A DNA stretch of 64,000 bases. Source: Rhodanobacter glycinis. GTDB taxonomy: Bacteria; Pseudomonadota; Gammaproteobacteria; Xanthomonadales; Rhodanobacteraceae. The notes under the pieces were generated by a model, which did no database searches, was not told the DNA's origin, and saw only the letters and a list, made by a program, of their open reading frames with translations. The DNA is taken from positions 62,001 to 126,000 of the forward strand of contig NZ_FOSR01000003.1 in NCBI RefSeq assembly GCF_900114325.1, written 5' to 3'. Shown here in pieces: positions 7,941 to 16,208 of this stretch (the stretch's first letter is position 1; each line of letters opens with the position of its first letter). Made by a program: the position numbers and the translations under genes.

Positions 7941-9959
7941 ATGACCCTGCGCCGCAAACTGCTGCTGGTGGCTCTGTGCACGCTGGCTTTGCCGGTGGCC
8001 GGCTGGCTGTACGTGCGGCAGATGGAGACGCTGCTGCGCGAAGGGCAGGCGCAGGCGTTGATTGCCTCGGCGCGGGCGGTGGCGCGCAGCCTGGTGGTGA
8101 CGCATGCGCCGCTGCCGCAGGGCGACACCGGCTGGTATGTGCAGCAGGCGGTGAATCCGATCACCGTGGATGGCTACGGCGACGACTGGGCACCCATGAC
8201 GCCGTGGAGCCAGTCGCTGGGCACGCGCGGCAAATTGCTGCTGGCCAGCGATGCGGATGGCCTCTATCTCTACGCCGATATCCGTTGCGCGCGGCGCACG
8301 CGGGCCGATGCCGACGATCCGGGCGCGCTGCGCGCTGACCACATCACCGTGCTGTTGGCGAATGCCTCCGGCCAACGTCGCTATTTGTTGGCCAGCGCCG
8401 CACCGGGACCGCTGGTGGCCGAGCCGCTGGATCCGGCCGTGCCGGGGTTGCCCGATCGCATCGACGCCTGGTGGCAGGAGGACGGCAGCGGCTACCAGGT
8501 GGAATTGCGCCTGCCGCCTACGCTGGCGCTGGATCGGCTTGGCGTGGGCGTTTACGACGGCGTGGCCGGTGGCGATCCCACGGCAGTCGATACGCGGCCC
8601 CTGCTGCAATATTCCGATCCGCTGGCGCATGAGCTGACCCAGCTCGCCCCGGTCGATGTGCACGCGCGCGTGTTTTCGCGGCAGGGCTGGTTGCTGGCAC
8701 AGAGTGGTCGACTGGGCATGGCCGGGCGGCAGCCGGGCTGGTTCGCTTCCGTGGTTTATCGCGCACTGCTGGCCGATCGTCTGCATGATGCCGAACCGTG
8801 GACCGAGCAGGCGCCGAAGCCAGGCCTGCCCGAAGTGCAGACGGCGCTGAAGGGCAAGCCTTCGGCCATGTGGCGCTGGGGCGAGCAACGCGGCACGGTG
8901 GTGCTGGCGGCGGCAGTGCCGATCGAACGACAGGGCAAGCCGGACGGCGTGCTGCTGCTGGAGCAGGCCAGCCGCGCGGTGCCGCTGCTGGCCAATCGCG
9001 CGCTGTTCGGTCTGCTGCTGACCAGTTTCGGCGTGCTGCTGGCCGCGGGCATCGTGCTGTTCGCGTTCGCCACGCGCTTGAGTCTGCGACTGGGGCGCCT
9101 GCGCGACGCTGCCGAACGGGCCCAGTTGGACGACGGCCGTCTGGACGGCCATTTGCGCGGCGAGCATTTCCCGATGGTCGAGGCCGATGACGAGATTGGC
9201 GATCTGGCGCGCAGCTTCTCGCGCTTGTTCGAGGTGGTGGGTGGCTATACCGACTACCTGCGCACGCTGGCCTCGAAACTGTCGCACGAATTGAATACGC
9301 CATTGGCGATCGTGAAGTCCTCGCTGGACAACCTTGAGCACACCTTGCTGGCACAAGGCGAATTGCCGCCGGATGCGCAGCCCTACCTTGCCCGCGCCCG
9401 CGATGGCGTGGCACGACTGGGCGCACTGGTGCGCGCGATGAGCGAGTCGAGCCGGATGGAGCGCGCCATCGCTGCGGCCGAGCCGGAAGACGTGGACTTG
9501 TGCGAAGTGGTGCGTGGCTGCGCCGAGGCCTACCGTCCGCTGATTGGCGAACGTCGACTGGAATGCGTGTTGCCGGAGGTGCCGTTGCATCTGCATTGCG
9601 CACCCGAACCGATTGCGCAGGCGCTGGACAAGCTGCTGGACAACGCGTTGTCGTTCACGCCACCCGATGGCTGGCTGCGACTGACCCTGCGCGTGATCGA
9701 TGGGGGTGCCGAAATCGAGCTGGCCAACCAGGGACCGCCGCTACCCGCGGCGATGCAGGGCCGCCTGTTCGATTCGCTGGTGAGCCTGCGTGACAAGGCC
9801 ACACCCGGCGATGCACCGCATCTGGGCCTGGGCTTGTACGTGGTGCGCCTGGTTGCCGAGCGCCACGCTGGCACGGCGGCGGCACGCAACCTCGACGATG
9901 GCAGCGGCGTGGCCTTCAGCCTGCGCCTGCGTGGCATGCCGAGGCAGCGGCTGGGTTGA
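7941..9959 (+). CDS. Membrane sensor histidine kinase with large periplasmic domain
   Basis: 672 residues. N-terminal transmembrane helix (about 6-26), a periplasmic region of roughly 320 residues with a DGYGDDWAP segment and LLLASDADGLYLYADIR that resemble CBM9-like carbohydrate-binding folds, a second transmembrane helix (about 353-374), HAMP, then HisKA with phosphoacceptor H449 in KLSHELNTPL and a HATPase_c domain (LLDNALSF N-box, GLGLYVVRL G-box). It should phosphorylate the regulator encoded upstream. Architecture and sequence recall the PdsS kinase of the dedicated sortase system. It starts 31 bases after the secreted protein. Confidence 0.9.
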   Translation: MTLRRKLLLVALCTLALPVAGWLYVRQMETLLREGQAQALIASARAVARSLVVTHAPLPQGDTGWYVQQAVNPITVDGYGDDWAPMTPWSQSLGTRGKLLLASDADGLYLYADIRCARRTRADADDPGALRADHITVLLANASGQRRYLLASAAPGPLVAEPLDPAVPGLPDRIDAWWQEDGSGYQVELRLPPTLALDRLGVGVYDGVAGGDPTAVDTRPLLQYSDPLAHELTQLAPVDVHARVFSRQGWLLAQSGRLGMAGRQPGWFASVVYRALLADRLHDAEPWTEQAPKPGLPEVQTALKGKPSAMWRWGEQRGTVVLAAAVPIERQGKPDGVLLLEQASRAVPLLANRALFGLLLTSFGVLLAAGIVLFAFATRLSLRLGRLRDAAERAQLDDGRLDGHLRGEHFPMVEADDEIGDLARSFSRLFEVVGGYTDYLRTLASKLSHELNTPLAIVKSSLDNLEHTLLAQGELPPDAQPYLARARDGVARLGALVRAMSESSRMERAIAAAEPEDVDLCEVVRGCAEAYRPLIGERRLECVLPEVPLHLHCAPEPIAQALDKLLDNALSFTPPDGWLRLTLRVIDGGAEIELANQGPPLPAAMQGRLFDSLVSLRDKATPGDAPHLGLGLYVVRLVAERHAGTAAARNLDDGSGVAFSLRLRGMPRQRLG

Positions 9960-9968
9960 CGGCGCTGG

Positions 9969-10916
9969 CTAGTGACACGACTCCGGCAGGTAGATCGCTT
10001 CGATGTCAGGGCTTTCGCAGTGCCACACGATGGCCCCGCCCTGCGCTCCGGCGACCCACGCCAGTTGCTTGCCGCGCAGCGGTACGAGGGCGTGTTCATC
10101 GAAGCGGGTCACCAGCGCCGTGCCATCGTCGACCGCGTACACCACGAAGCCGCTCAAGTTGTTGCCGGCGTAGGCCTCGGCCTCCTTTAAACCGGCCTGT
10201 GTGTTGCTCTGTGGCCACGCACGATGGAGACCGATTGCGTCGATGATTTGCTGTTTGAGTGGTTCGGCTTGGGCCAGTGCACCGGCGACTTGCGCGCGCA
10301 CCACGTAAATCTGGTAAGCGGGCAAGGCGAGCGCAGCCACGATGACGACGGCAGGGATGACGAAGCACACCCATAACACGGCCTTGGGCGGCTGTGGCTG
10401 GGTTCGTCCGGTCTGCTGCCAGTGGGCCAGCCAGCGCAGCTGCCCCTGCAGGTAGAGCAGGTTCAGGAAGAACAGCGTAATGGCGCCAATGCGTACCGGA
10501 ACCCGATAGGCGGCCATCTCCCGGCGGATCGACGCGGCCATGGCGAAATAGGCGATCAGGTACAGCACCACGTGAACCAGCTGCAGCAACATGCCCAGGC
10601 GCATCTGGGTGCTCATCGGTGCGCCGATCTCGTGCGATGTCTCGGTACCGGTCAGGACATACCCGAGGATGGAGCACGCCAGCGCGACCCACAACAGCGA
10701 CTTCGCACTGCTCTGCGGGTCGATCTTGCGCACCCAGTTGGCCTGGACGAATGGCCAGATCAAGGTAAACAGGCCAAACGTGAGCACGCTGAACAGGAAG
10801 ACCCAGCCCCAGTGCAATGCAGGCGGGGGCGGCAGGGCGGCGCGTTCGGCCGTCGTCTGCCGCCATGATCCGGCACTGCTGCTCACTGACTCCCGTGTCA
10901 TGTCGTCGCGTTCCAT
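9969..10916 (-). CDS. Polytopic membrane protein with C-terminal pilin-like domain (paralogue 1)
   Basis: 315 residues. After a short cytoplasmic N-terminus there are about four transmembrane helices (LHWGWVFLFSVLTFGLF..., LLWVALACSILGYVL, LLQLVHVVLYLIAYFA, GAITLFFLNLLYL), then a fifth that runs into LPAYQIYVVRAQV, the junction typical of type IV pilin helix alpha-1. The remaining ~110 residues look like a pilin globular domain with two late cysteines. No prepilin peptidase site is present before the fifth helix. ATG 10916 is chosen for its AGGGG six bases upstream. A paralogue lies immediately upstream in the same orientation. Function unknown. Confidence 0.8.
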   Translation of the reverse strand: MERDDMTRESVSSSAGSWRQTTAERAALPPPPALHWGWVFLFSVLTFGLFTLIWPFVQANWVRKIDPQSSAKSLLWVALACSILGYVLTGTETSHEIGAPMSTQMRLGMLLQLVHVVLYLIAYFAMAASIRREMAAYRVPVRIGAITLFFLNLLYLQGQLRWLAHWQQTGRTQPQPPKAVLWVCFVIPAVVIVAALALPAYQIYVVRAQVAGALAQAEPLKQQIIDAIGLHRAWPQSNTQAGLKEAEAYAGNNLSGFVVYAVDDGTALVTRFDEHALVPLRGKQLAWVAGAQGGAIVWHCESPDIEAIYLPESCH

Positions 10917-11097
10917 CGGCATCCCCTGTCGTGAATCGCAAGATTATACGATTGTCACGAGAGGGCAAGCCCGGTTGCAGCGGATGGCACCTGGGGGCTG
11001 CTGAGCGCCTGGCCAGGCGCTCTGGAGGTGCAGCGGTTCCGTGTCGTATCGCGTGTGCGGCGCCGCTTGCATGACGTGGCCAGGAGCAACGGCCGGA

Positions 11098-12261
11098 TCA
11101 GCGGCAGCCGCGCGGCAGATCGCGGTCGGGCAGGGTGCTGTCGCCGCAGCTCCAGCTGAGCGTGGCGCCGCTGGGCGAGGGCGTAAGCACCAGCAGCTTG
11201 TCGCGGATCGTGCGGTTGGTTCCCGCGGTGTCGTAGGTCACCACGATGCGGCCATTCACCACGTGCACGCCGGAAACATAACGGGCGGTGATGCTGTCGC
11301 CGTCGGCCAGGCCGGCGGCCTCGTTGTCGGCCGGAAACTCGCCGTGGCTGGTGTAGTACTCGGTCACCGCCACCCGGGCACCCTGCGCCAGCGTGGCGCC
11401 CTGGTAGACCTGTGCCCGCACGATGTAGCCCTGGTAGGCCGGGATACTGATGGCCGCCAGTATCGACAGCACGAACGGCACGATGAGGAACAATGCCCAG
11501 AACACGCCCTTGGGCGCGCGCGGCGTCACCTGTCCGGTGCGCTTCCAGCGGGCGACCCAGCTGAGCTGGCCTTGCAGGTAGTACATGGTGAAGAAGAACA
11601 GGGTGACGCCGCCGATCTCCAGCGGCAGGCTGCGCCCGCCCAGATGGTCGCGCATCGAGCCGGCCATGGAGAAGAACGCCACCAGGTACAGCACCCAGGA
11701 GGCCAAAAGCAGCAGCCCGGCCAGGCCCAGCGAACTGCCACCGCCATGCGCCAGCGCTGCCAGGCTGATGATATACATCGGATAGCCCAGCACCACGCAA
11801 CCGGTGGCCAGCCCCAGCAGCAGCGTGGCGTTGCTGCGCGAGTCGAGCTTGCGTACCCAACTGGCCTGGATGAAGGGCCACACCAGCCCGAAGATGCCGA
11901 AACTGAGCACGGCGAACAGCCATACCAGGGCCCAGTGCAGCGATGGCGGCATGGGCACGTCGTCGCGCTCGTCGTACGCGGGCGCATCGTCATGCCAGGC
12001 GGAAAAGCCCTGCGTGCGATCAGCAGCAGGTGGGGACGGTGGCGGAGCAGGTGGTGCGGGTGGCGGAGGCGGCGCCGGTGGCTGCGCTGCCTGCGGCGGA
12101 AACAGGGTGGCCAGCGGCACCCAGTCGGCCATCCCCTCGCGCCATGCCACCGCGTCGGCGGACAGCTTGCCCTCGCGCTGCCACTGGCGGATCTGCGCTT
12201 CGCTGTACGGACCGTACTGCTTGCCGTTCTGGCCGATCCATGTCTGGTTCGTGGTTGTCAC
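11098..12261 (-). CDS. GYF_2-domain membrane protein with C-terminal pilin-like domain (paralogue 2)
   Basis: 387 residues. Residues about 6-55 form a GYF_2 (DUF4339) domain: YGPYSEAQIRQW...WREGMADWVPL. A Pro-rich linker (about 58-85) leads to a membrane block with the same helices as the neighbouring paralogue, including shared LQGQLSW and PFIQASWVRK-type segments. The last helix ends in IPAYQGYIVRAQV, typical of type IV pilins, followed by a globular domain with two cysteines near the C-terminus. The GTG at 12261 has AGGGAG seven bases upstream; an ATG seven codons earlier is a weaker alternative. The first paralogue lacks the GYF_2 domain. Confidence 0.82.
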   Translation of the reverse strand: MTTTNQTWIGQNGKQYGPYSEAQIRQWQREGKLSADAVAWREGMADWVPLATLFPPQAAQPPAPPPPPAPPAPPPSPPAADRTQGFSAWHDDAPAYDERDDVPMPPSLHWALVWLFAVLSFGIFGLVWPFIQASWVRKLDSRSNATLLLGLATGCVVLGYPMYIISLAALAHGGGSSLGLAGLLLLASWVLYLVAFFSMAGSMRDHLGGRSLPLEIGGVTLFFFTMYYLQGQLSWVARWKRTGQVTPRAPKGVFWALFLIVPFVLSILAAISIPAYQGYIVRAQVYQGATLAQGARVAVTEYYTSHGEFPADNEAAGLADGDSITARYVSGVHVVNGRIVVTYDTAGTNRTIRDKLLVLTPSPSGATLSWSCGDSTLPDRDLPRGCR

Positions 12262-12569
12262 ATCGCACTCCCTGTGGGTCATCCTGAAGTTCGCTGTCAC
12301 CCACGCGTTGGCGGGTAACGACATGCTTTCCATGGCCGCGCCATCGGAAAAACAATCACCAGGGGAATCCATGCGCGCATCACGCGTCGACAGACCGGAA
12401 GTCCGGTTTGTCTATCGCGAATCGCCGAAATCGAACCGGTTCCCCGTTCGATGCATTCCCCTGAAGCGAGATTAGTGGCAGTGCCATCGGCAGAACAAGC
12501 CGGGGTGAAGAGCGTGCCCATGGCCGTACAGACTGCTATCTTGATGCACTTTCCCCGCAGGACCCCCAC
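12262..12569. other. Divergent intergenic region upstream of trpE
   Basis: This 308-base spacer separates the minus-strand GYF_2 gene from trpE. It contains a short perfect hairpin (accgga / tccggt near 12400-12413) but no tryptophan-rich leader frame and no terminator, so no trpE attenuator is seen. Confidence 0.5.
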
Positions 12570-14060
12570 GTGATTTCCCCAGGCAAAATCAGCCAAGACG
12601 ACTTCGATGCACTGGCCGCGCAGGGCCACACCCGCATTCCGCTGGTGCGCGAGGTGTTCTCCGACCTGGACACGCCGCTGTCGGTTTACCTGAAACTGGC
12701 CGATGGCCCGTACACCTTCCTGTTCGAATCGGTCGAGGGCGGCGCCACCTGGGGACGCTATTCGATCATTGGCCTGCCGGCGAAGCGGGTGTATCGCCTG
12801 CGCGGACATGAACTGGAAGTGGAGGACTCGGGTGAAGTCACCGAGCGCCGCCACCTCGACGATCCGCTGGGCGAGATCGAGAAACTGCGCGCGCAGTACG
12901 ACGTGCCGCGGCTGCCGCAGCTGCCGGCGTTCAGCGGCGGACTGGTGGGCTACTTCGGCTTCGAGACCATCGGCTACATCGAGCCGCGCCTGGCGCAGTG
13001 GGACCGCGCCGACGAGCTGGGTACGCCCGACGTGCTGCTGATGCTGGCCGAGGAAGTGGCGGTTTTCGACAACCTCAAGGGGCGGCTCTACCTGATCGTG
13101 CATGCCGATCCGTCGCAGCCGCAGGCTTACGCGCAGGCGCAGCGCCGGCTCGACGCGCTGGTCTATCGCCTGCGCCAGGGCGGCGCGGCCTATCCGCAGC
13201 TGACCCAGTCCACCGCGCTGGACGAAAGCGATTTCAAATCCTCCTTCACCAAGTCCGAGTTCGAGGCGATGGTGGAGAAGGCGAAGGAATACATCCGCGC
13301 CGGTGACATCTTCCAGGTGGTGCCGTCGCAGCGGCTCAGCGTGGGCTTCAATGCGCGGCCGGTGGATGTGTACCGCGCGTTGCGCGCATTGAATCCGTCG
13401 CCGTACATGTATTTCGTGGATCTCGGCGCGACCCAGATCGTCGGCTCGTCGCCGGAAATCCTCGCCCGGCTGAAAGACGGCAAGGTACTGGTGCGCCCGT
13501 TGGCCGGCACGCGCAAGCGCGGTGCCACCGAGGCCGAGGACCAGGCGCTGGAAGCCGAGCTGCTGGCCGATCCGAAGGAACGCGCCGAGCACGTGATGCT
13601 GATCGACCTGGGTCGCAACGACATCGGCCGGATCAGCGAAACCGGCACGGTCGAGGTCACCGATTCGTTCGCGATCGAGCGTTACTCGCACGTCATGCAC
13701 ATCGTCTCGCAGGTGCAGGGCACCGCCAAGCCGAACCTCAGTTACATGGATGTGCTCAAGGCCACGTTCCCGGCCGGCACGCTCTCGGGCGCGCCGAAGA
13801 TCCGCGCGCTGGAAATCATCCAGGAACTCGAACCGTACAAGCGCAACATCTACGCCGGCGCCATCGGCTGGATCGGCTGGTGGGGCGATGCCGACACTGC
13901 CATCGCGATCCGCACAGCGGTGATCCAGGACGGCCGTCTGCACGTGCAGGCGGGCGCCGGCATCGTCTACGACTCCGACCCCGCCGCCGAGTGGGAAGAG
14001 ACGATGAACAAGGGCCGCGCACTGTTCCGCGCGGTGGCGCAGGCGGCGAAGGGGTTGTGA
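12570..14060 (+). CDS. trpE: Anthranilate synthase component I
   Basis: 496 residues, a normal length. It makes anthranilate from chorismate with ammonia supplied by TrpG. The chorismate-binding C-terminal half is complete: PSPYMYF, GSSPEILARL, RPLAGTRKRG, LIDLGRNDIGRIS, and ATFPAGTLSGAPKIRALEII. The N-terminal half carries the tryptophan feedback-site region. The start is GTG with AGGA upstream. The partner genes trpGDC are 27 kb away, separated by accessory genes. Confidence 0.97.
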   Translation: MISPGKISQDDFDALAAQGHTRIPLVREVFSDLDTPLSVYLKLADGPYTFLFESVEGGATWGRYSIIGLPAKRVYRLRGHELEVEDSGEVTERRHLDDPLGEIEKLRAQYDVPRLPQLPAFSGGLVGYFGFETIGYIEPRLAQWDRADELGTPDVLLMLAEEVAVFDNLKGRLYLIVHADPSQPQAYAQAQRRLDALVYRLRQGGAAYPQLTQSTALDESDFKSSFTKSEFEAMVEKAKEYIRAGDIFQVVPSQRLSVGFNARPVDVYRALRALNPSPYMYFVDLGATQIVGSSPEILARLKDGKVLVRPLAGTRKRGATEAEDQALEAELLADPKERAEHVMLIDLGRNDIGRISETGTVEVTDSFAIERYSHVMHIVSQVQGTAKPNLSYMDVLKATFPAGTLSGAPKIRALEIIQELEPYKRNIYAGAIGWIGWWGDADTAIAIRTAVIQDGRLHVQAGAGIVYDSDPAAEWEETMNKGRALFRAVAQAAKGL

Positions 14061-14200
14061 GGCGGCCGGCGTGGTGTGTCACCGCAGCACTGCTGCTGGC
14101 GATGACTGAGAGCGGCGACCGATTCTGAGTTATGGTTCATGGAAACCCTCCACTGCTGCGCTACCATCCAGTGCAGGACAACAGCGAGGGAACGTTGAAA

Positions 14201-14650
14201 ATGGACAGATGCCCGAAGCAGCCAGCGTGGTACGCCTACTTCCGAGAGAACATGGAGCAGATGCACTTGCCGTCTCCTACATCTTGGTATTCGACGCAAC
14301 ATGAGATAACCGGTGCGATCTCCGGACTGGTCGCGTTGTATTCAAGGCTCGGGCCACGGGTGACCGTCTTTGAACTATTGAAAGCCGGCACAAAGATGGA
14401 CGGGCTGGTTGTGGTCGGCGGAATGTCCGCCTCTTGGTACCTCGGGGCTGCAGTTGGCAGCGCGGCCGTAGCAACTGGTCGGTCCCTTTCGTGTGGCACG
14501 CAGATAATCGATGTGCTTGGCTACGCAGCACGAAATCGCATGCTAACACCGAGTATTTCACGCCAGCTTGTTTCCCACCCAGAGATATACGACACCGTCC
14601 GACGTAATCGTTATCTCTATGGGCAATTGGCACGGGGGGCGGCAGCGTGA
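14201..14650 (+). CDS. Hypothetical protein, lower G+C
   Basis: 149 residues, not recognised. The central part (about residues 62-92) is a Gly/Ala-rich hydrophobic stretch (VVVGGMSASWYLGAAVGSAA) that could be one or two membrane passes; the N-terminus is aromatic (WYAYF) and the C-terminus helical and basic. ATG 14201 is preceded by an AGGGAA ten bases upstream; upstream in-frame codons to 14132 lack a site. The gene is visibly less G+C-rich (near half) than its neighbours, suggesting transfer. Its stop overlaps the next small gene's GTG, so the two form an operon. Confidence 0.65.
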   Translation: MDRCPKQPAWYAYFRENMEQMHLPSPTSWYSTQHEITGAISGLVALYSRLGPRVTVFELLKAGTKMDGLVVVGGMSASWYLGAAVGSAAVATGRSLSCGTQIIDVLGYAARNRMLTPSISRQLVSHPEIYDTVRRNRYLYGQLARGAAA

Positions 14651-14832
14651 AAGCGCAAACTAAGGTAAAAATGAAAGACGACGTGGCGTTACTGACTGTA
14701 GCCATCGTCTGCTGCGCAGGCGCTGTGCTGTTCTGGCGCTTTTTGGGCGAGGCGGGTGGTTCTATCCTGTTTATCATCGCCGTTGCGTCTCTCGCGTGGG
14801 ACAACATCCGGCTTCGCCGGAAGCTGCGCTGA
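14647..14832 (+). CDS. Small membrane protein, partner of preceding gene
   Basis: 61 residues beginning at a GTG that overlaps the previous stop (GTGA). A basic N-terminus (KAQTKVKMKDD) is followed by two hydrophobic helices (VALLTVAIVCCAGAVLFW and GSILFIIAVASLAW) and a strongly basic tail (RLRRKLR), which would put both ends in the cytoplasm. Like its partner it has low G+C. The arrangement of a larger unknown protein with a tiny two-helix membrane protein resembles toxin-immunity or effector-anchor pairs, but there is no direct evidence for that. Confidence 0.6.
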   Translation: MKAQTKVKMKDDVALLTVAIVCCAGAVLFWRFLGEAGGSILFIIAVASLAWDNIRLRRKLR

Positions 14833-14965
14833 CCTTCTTGAAACGGTCGAGAGGTTCTAGTTGGCTTCCCGTGGTGCCAATGAAGCAATGGGCGCACTGC
14901 CGGCAGTAGTACGGAAAGTTCTGAACAGTTTTCGGGATACCGAGAACAGCTTCACGGGTGATCGT

Positions 14966-15151
14966 TTACTTCGCCCAGTCGGCGATGCCTTGGTGCAGTC
15001 CTTGCGCAAAGCCCGTAGCGAACTGCGCTCCGCTTCCAGTGAGGAACAACGCGATGGCCGCAGCGAGCATCAGCTTGCGTGCGTTGCGCCGATAGCCGAT
15101 GACCAGCAGCGTCGCTCCGACCACAAGTAGCACGAGTTGCACATAGATCAT
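14966..15151 (-). CDS. Small conserved membrane protein
   Basis: 61 residues with two transmembrane helices (VQLVLLVVGATLLVIGY and LMLAAAIALFLTGSG) joined by a basic loop (RRNARKL), and an amphipathic C-terminus ending in IADWAK. No family assigned. The start MIYVQ at 15151 gives the compact two-helix protein; an ATG eleven codons upstream is possible. It lies downstream of the amidase gene on the same strand, 57 bases after its stop, and may be cotranscribed. Confidence 0.6.
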   Translation of the reverse strand: MIYVQLVLLVVGATLLVIGYRRNARKLMLAAAIALFLTGSGAQFATGFAQGLHQGIADWAK

Positions 15152-15208
15152 CGGTCGGTCGTCCGTGAGAGATGGAAACCACATGATGCATCATGCGACT
15201 TCTCCATG

Positions 15209-16021
15209 TCAGGGTGACTGTGGTGCCGGTGCGGCGCAGGTGTTGGCCGTCGGTTCGATCTGCTGCGCGAGGTTGTAGAGAACGCGCAGATCCTGTGCGT
15301 CCAGCGTGTCGCCGTCCATGCCGCGGAAATGGTGGTGGAAGGAGCGCACGGCGGCGGGGCGGTCGTCCAGGGGATAGCCAACCACGGCCAGCGCCATCCA
15401 TGGATCGAAACCTGCGGGTGGATCGCATAGCGGGCCTTTTGGCCAGCGGCCGAAACCGGCATCGGCGAGTTGTTGCCACGGGAATAGCGGGCCGGGATCG
15501 TCCTTGCGTCCGGGGGCCAGGTCTTCGTGGCCGATGATTTGCGTGGGCGGGATGTGCAGCCGCGTAGTGAGGTCGGCAAGCAGGCGCAGCAGGCTGGCGA
15601 TCTGCGGTTGGGCGAATGGCGTGTGGCCATCGTTGTCCAGCTCGATGCCGGTCGAAGCGGAGTTGAGGTCGGTGATGGTGCCCCAGCGCCCCGGCCCTGC
15701 GTGCCAGGCACGCAGCTGATCGGCCACCAGTTGGTAGATGTGGCCGTCGCTGCCGATCAGGTAATGCGCACTGACCGGGCCGCCGCTGTTGCGGGTGCGC
15801 AAGGTATCGAGTGCTTCCTGCGCCGTATGCTCGTTGGTGAAGTGCAACACGATCAGCACCGGCCGGCGAATGTCGTGGTTGGGCGAAGGCACCCAGGTGG
15901 CCAGCGGGTTGCGCGGCGGCGCGTGGGCGCAGGCAGCGAGGAGTGCGAGTGCGAGCAGCAGGGTGGCTGTGCGCAGGAGGCGTGGGATCGGGAGTGTCTG
16001 GCGCATGGCGGTGGGTTTCAT
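15209..16021 (-). CDS. N-acetylmuramoyl-L-alanine amidase, AmiD-like lipoprotein
   Basis: 270 residues. A lipoprotein signal with lipobox LLAAC near residue 31 precedes an Amidase_2 (PGRP-like) zinc domain. Zinc-ligand and catalytic positions are visible in VLHFT, RAWHAG, STGIELDNDG and IGHEDLAPGRKDDPG. AmiD-type enzymes sit on the outer membrane facing the periplasm and cut the bond between N-acetylmuramic acid and L-Ala, releasing free stem peptides. This is the first step expected of the murein-peptide cluster that follows upstream. A palindromic repeat lies just before the gene. Confidence 0.9.
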   Translation of the reverse strand: MKPTAMRQTLPIPRLLRTATLLLALALLAACAHAPPRNPLATWVPSPNHDIRRPVLIVLHFTNEHTAQEALDTLRTRNSGGPVSAHYLIGSDGHIYQLVADQLRAWHAGPGRWGTITDLNSASTGIELDNDGHTPFAQPQIASLLRLLADLTTRLHIPPTQIIGHEDLAPGRKDDPGPLFPWQQLADAGFGRWPKGPLCDPPAGFDPWMALAVVGYPLDDRPAAVRSFHHHFRGMDGDTLDAQDLRVLYNLAQQIEPTANTCAAPAPQSP

Positions 16022-16035
16022 GAGTGGTTTTTGCT

Positions 16036-16179
16036 CGTCATTCCGGCGCAGGCCGGAATCCAGTCAAACGACTCGTGCGAAGCACGCAAAACCGGTTTCG
16101 TGTGCTTCGCACGCATGCTTCACTGGATGACCAGACCTTCGTCTGTTGAAAAGCTCCTCCAGCTTGCGCTGGAATGACG
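16036..16179. repeat. Compound palindromic repeat, family C (copy 1)
   Basis: Two hairpins, cgtcattccggc...gccggaatcc at 16036-16064 and ctccagcttgcgctgga followed by atgacgg ending near 16179, flank a segment with its own inverted repeat (gtgcgaagcacg / gtgcttcgcac). Related elements are at 19803-19890 and 34205-34232. The pattern is the common cgtcattcc...ggaatgacg intergenic repeat. Confidence 0.7.
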
Positions 16180-16208
16180 GTAAGGAAAGGTTGGGGTAAT
16201 GACGGTAG

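Noticed and set aside
6594-9959. A complete dedicated sortase system
   Set aside because: The kinase and regulator look similar, but no sortase catalytic motif and no sorting-signal substrate is found within the window.
12373-12569. Attenuator/leader peptide for trpE
   Set aside because: Short frames here contain no tryptophan codons and no terminator/antiterminator pair with a T-run is visible.
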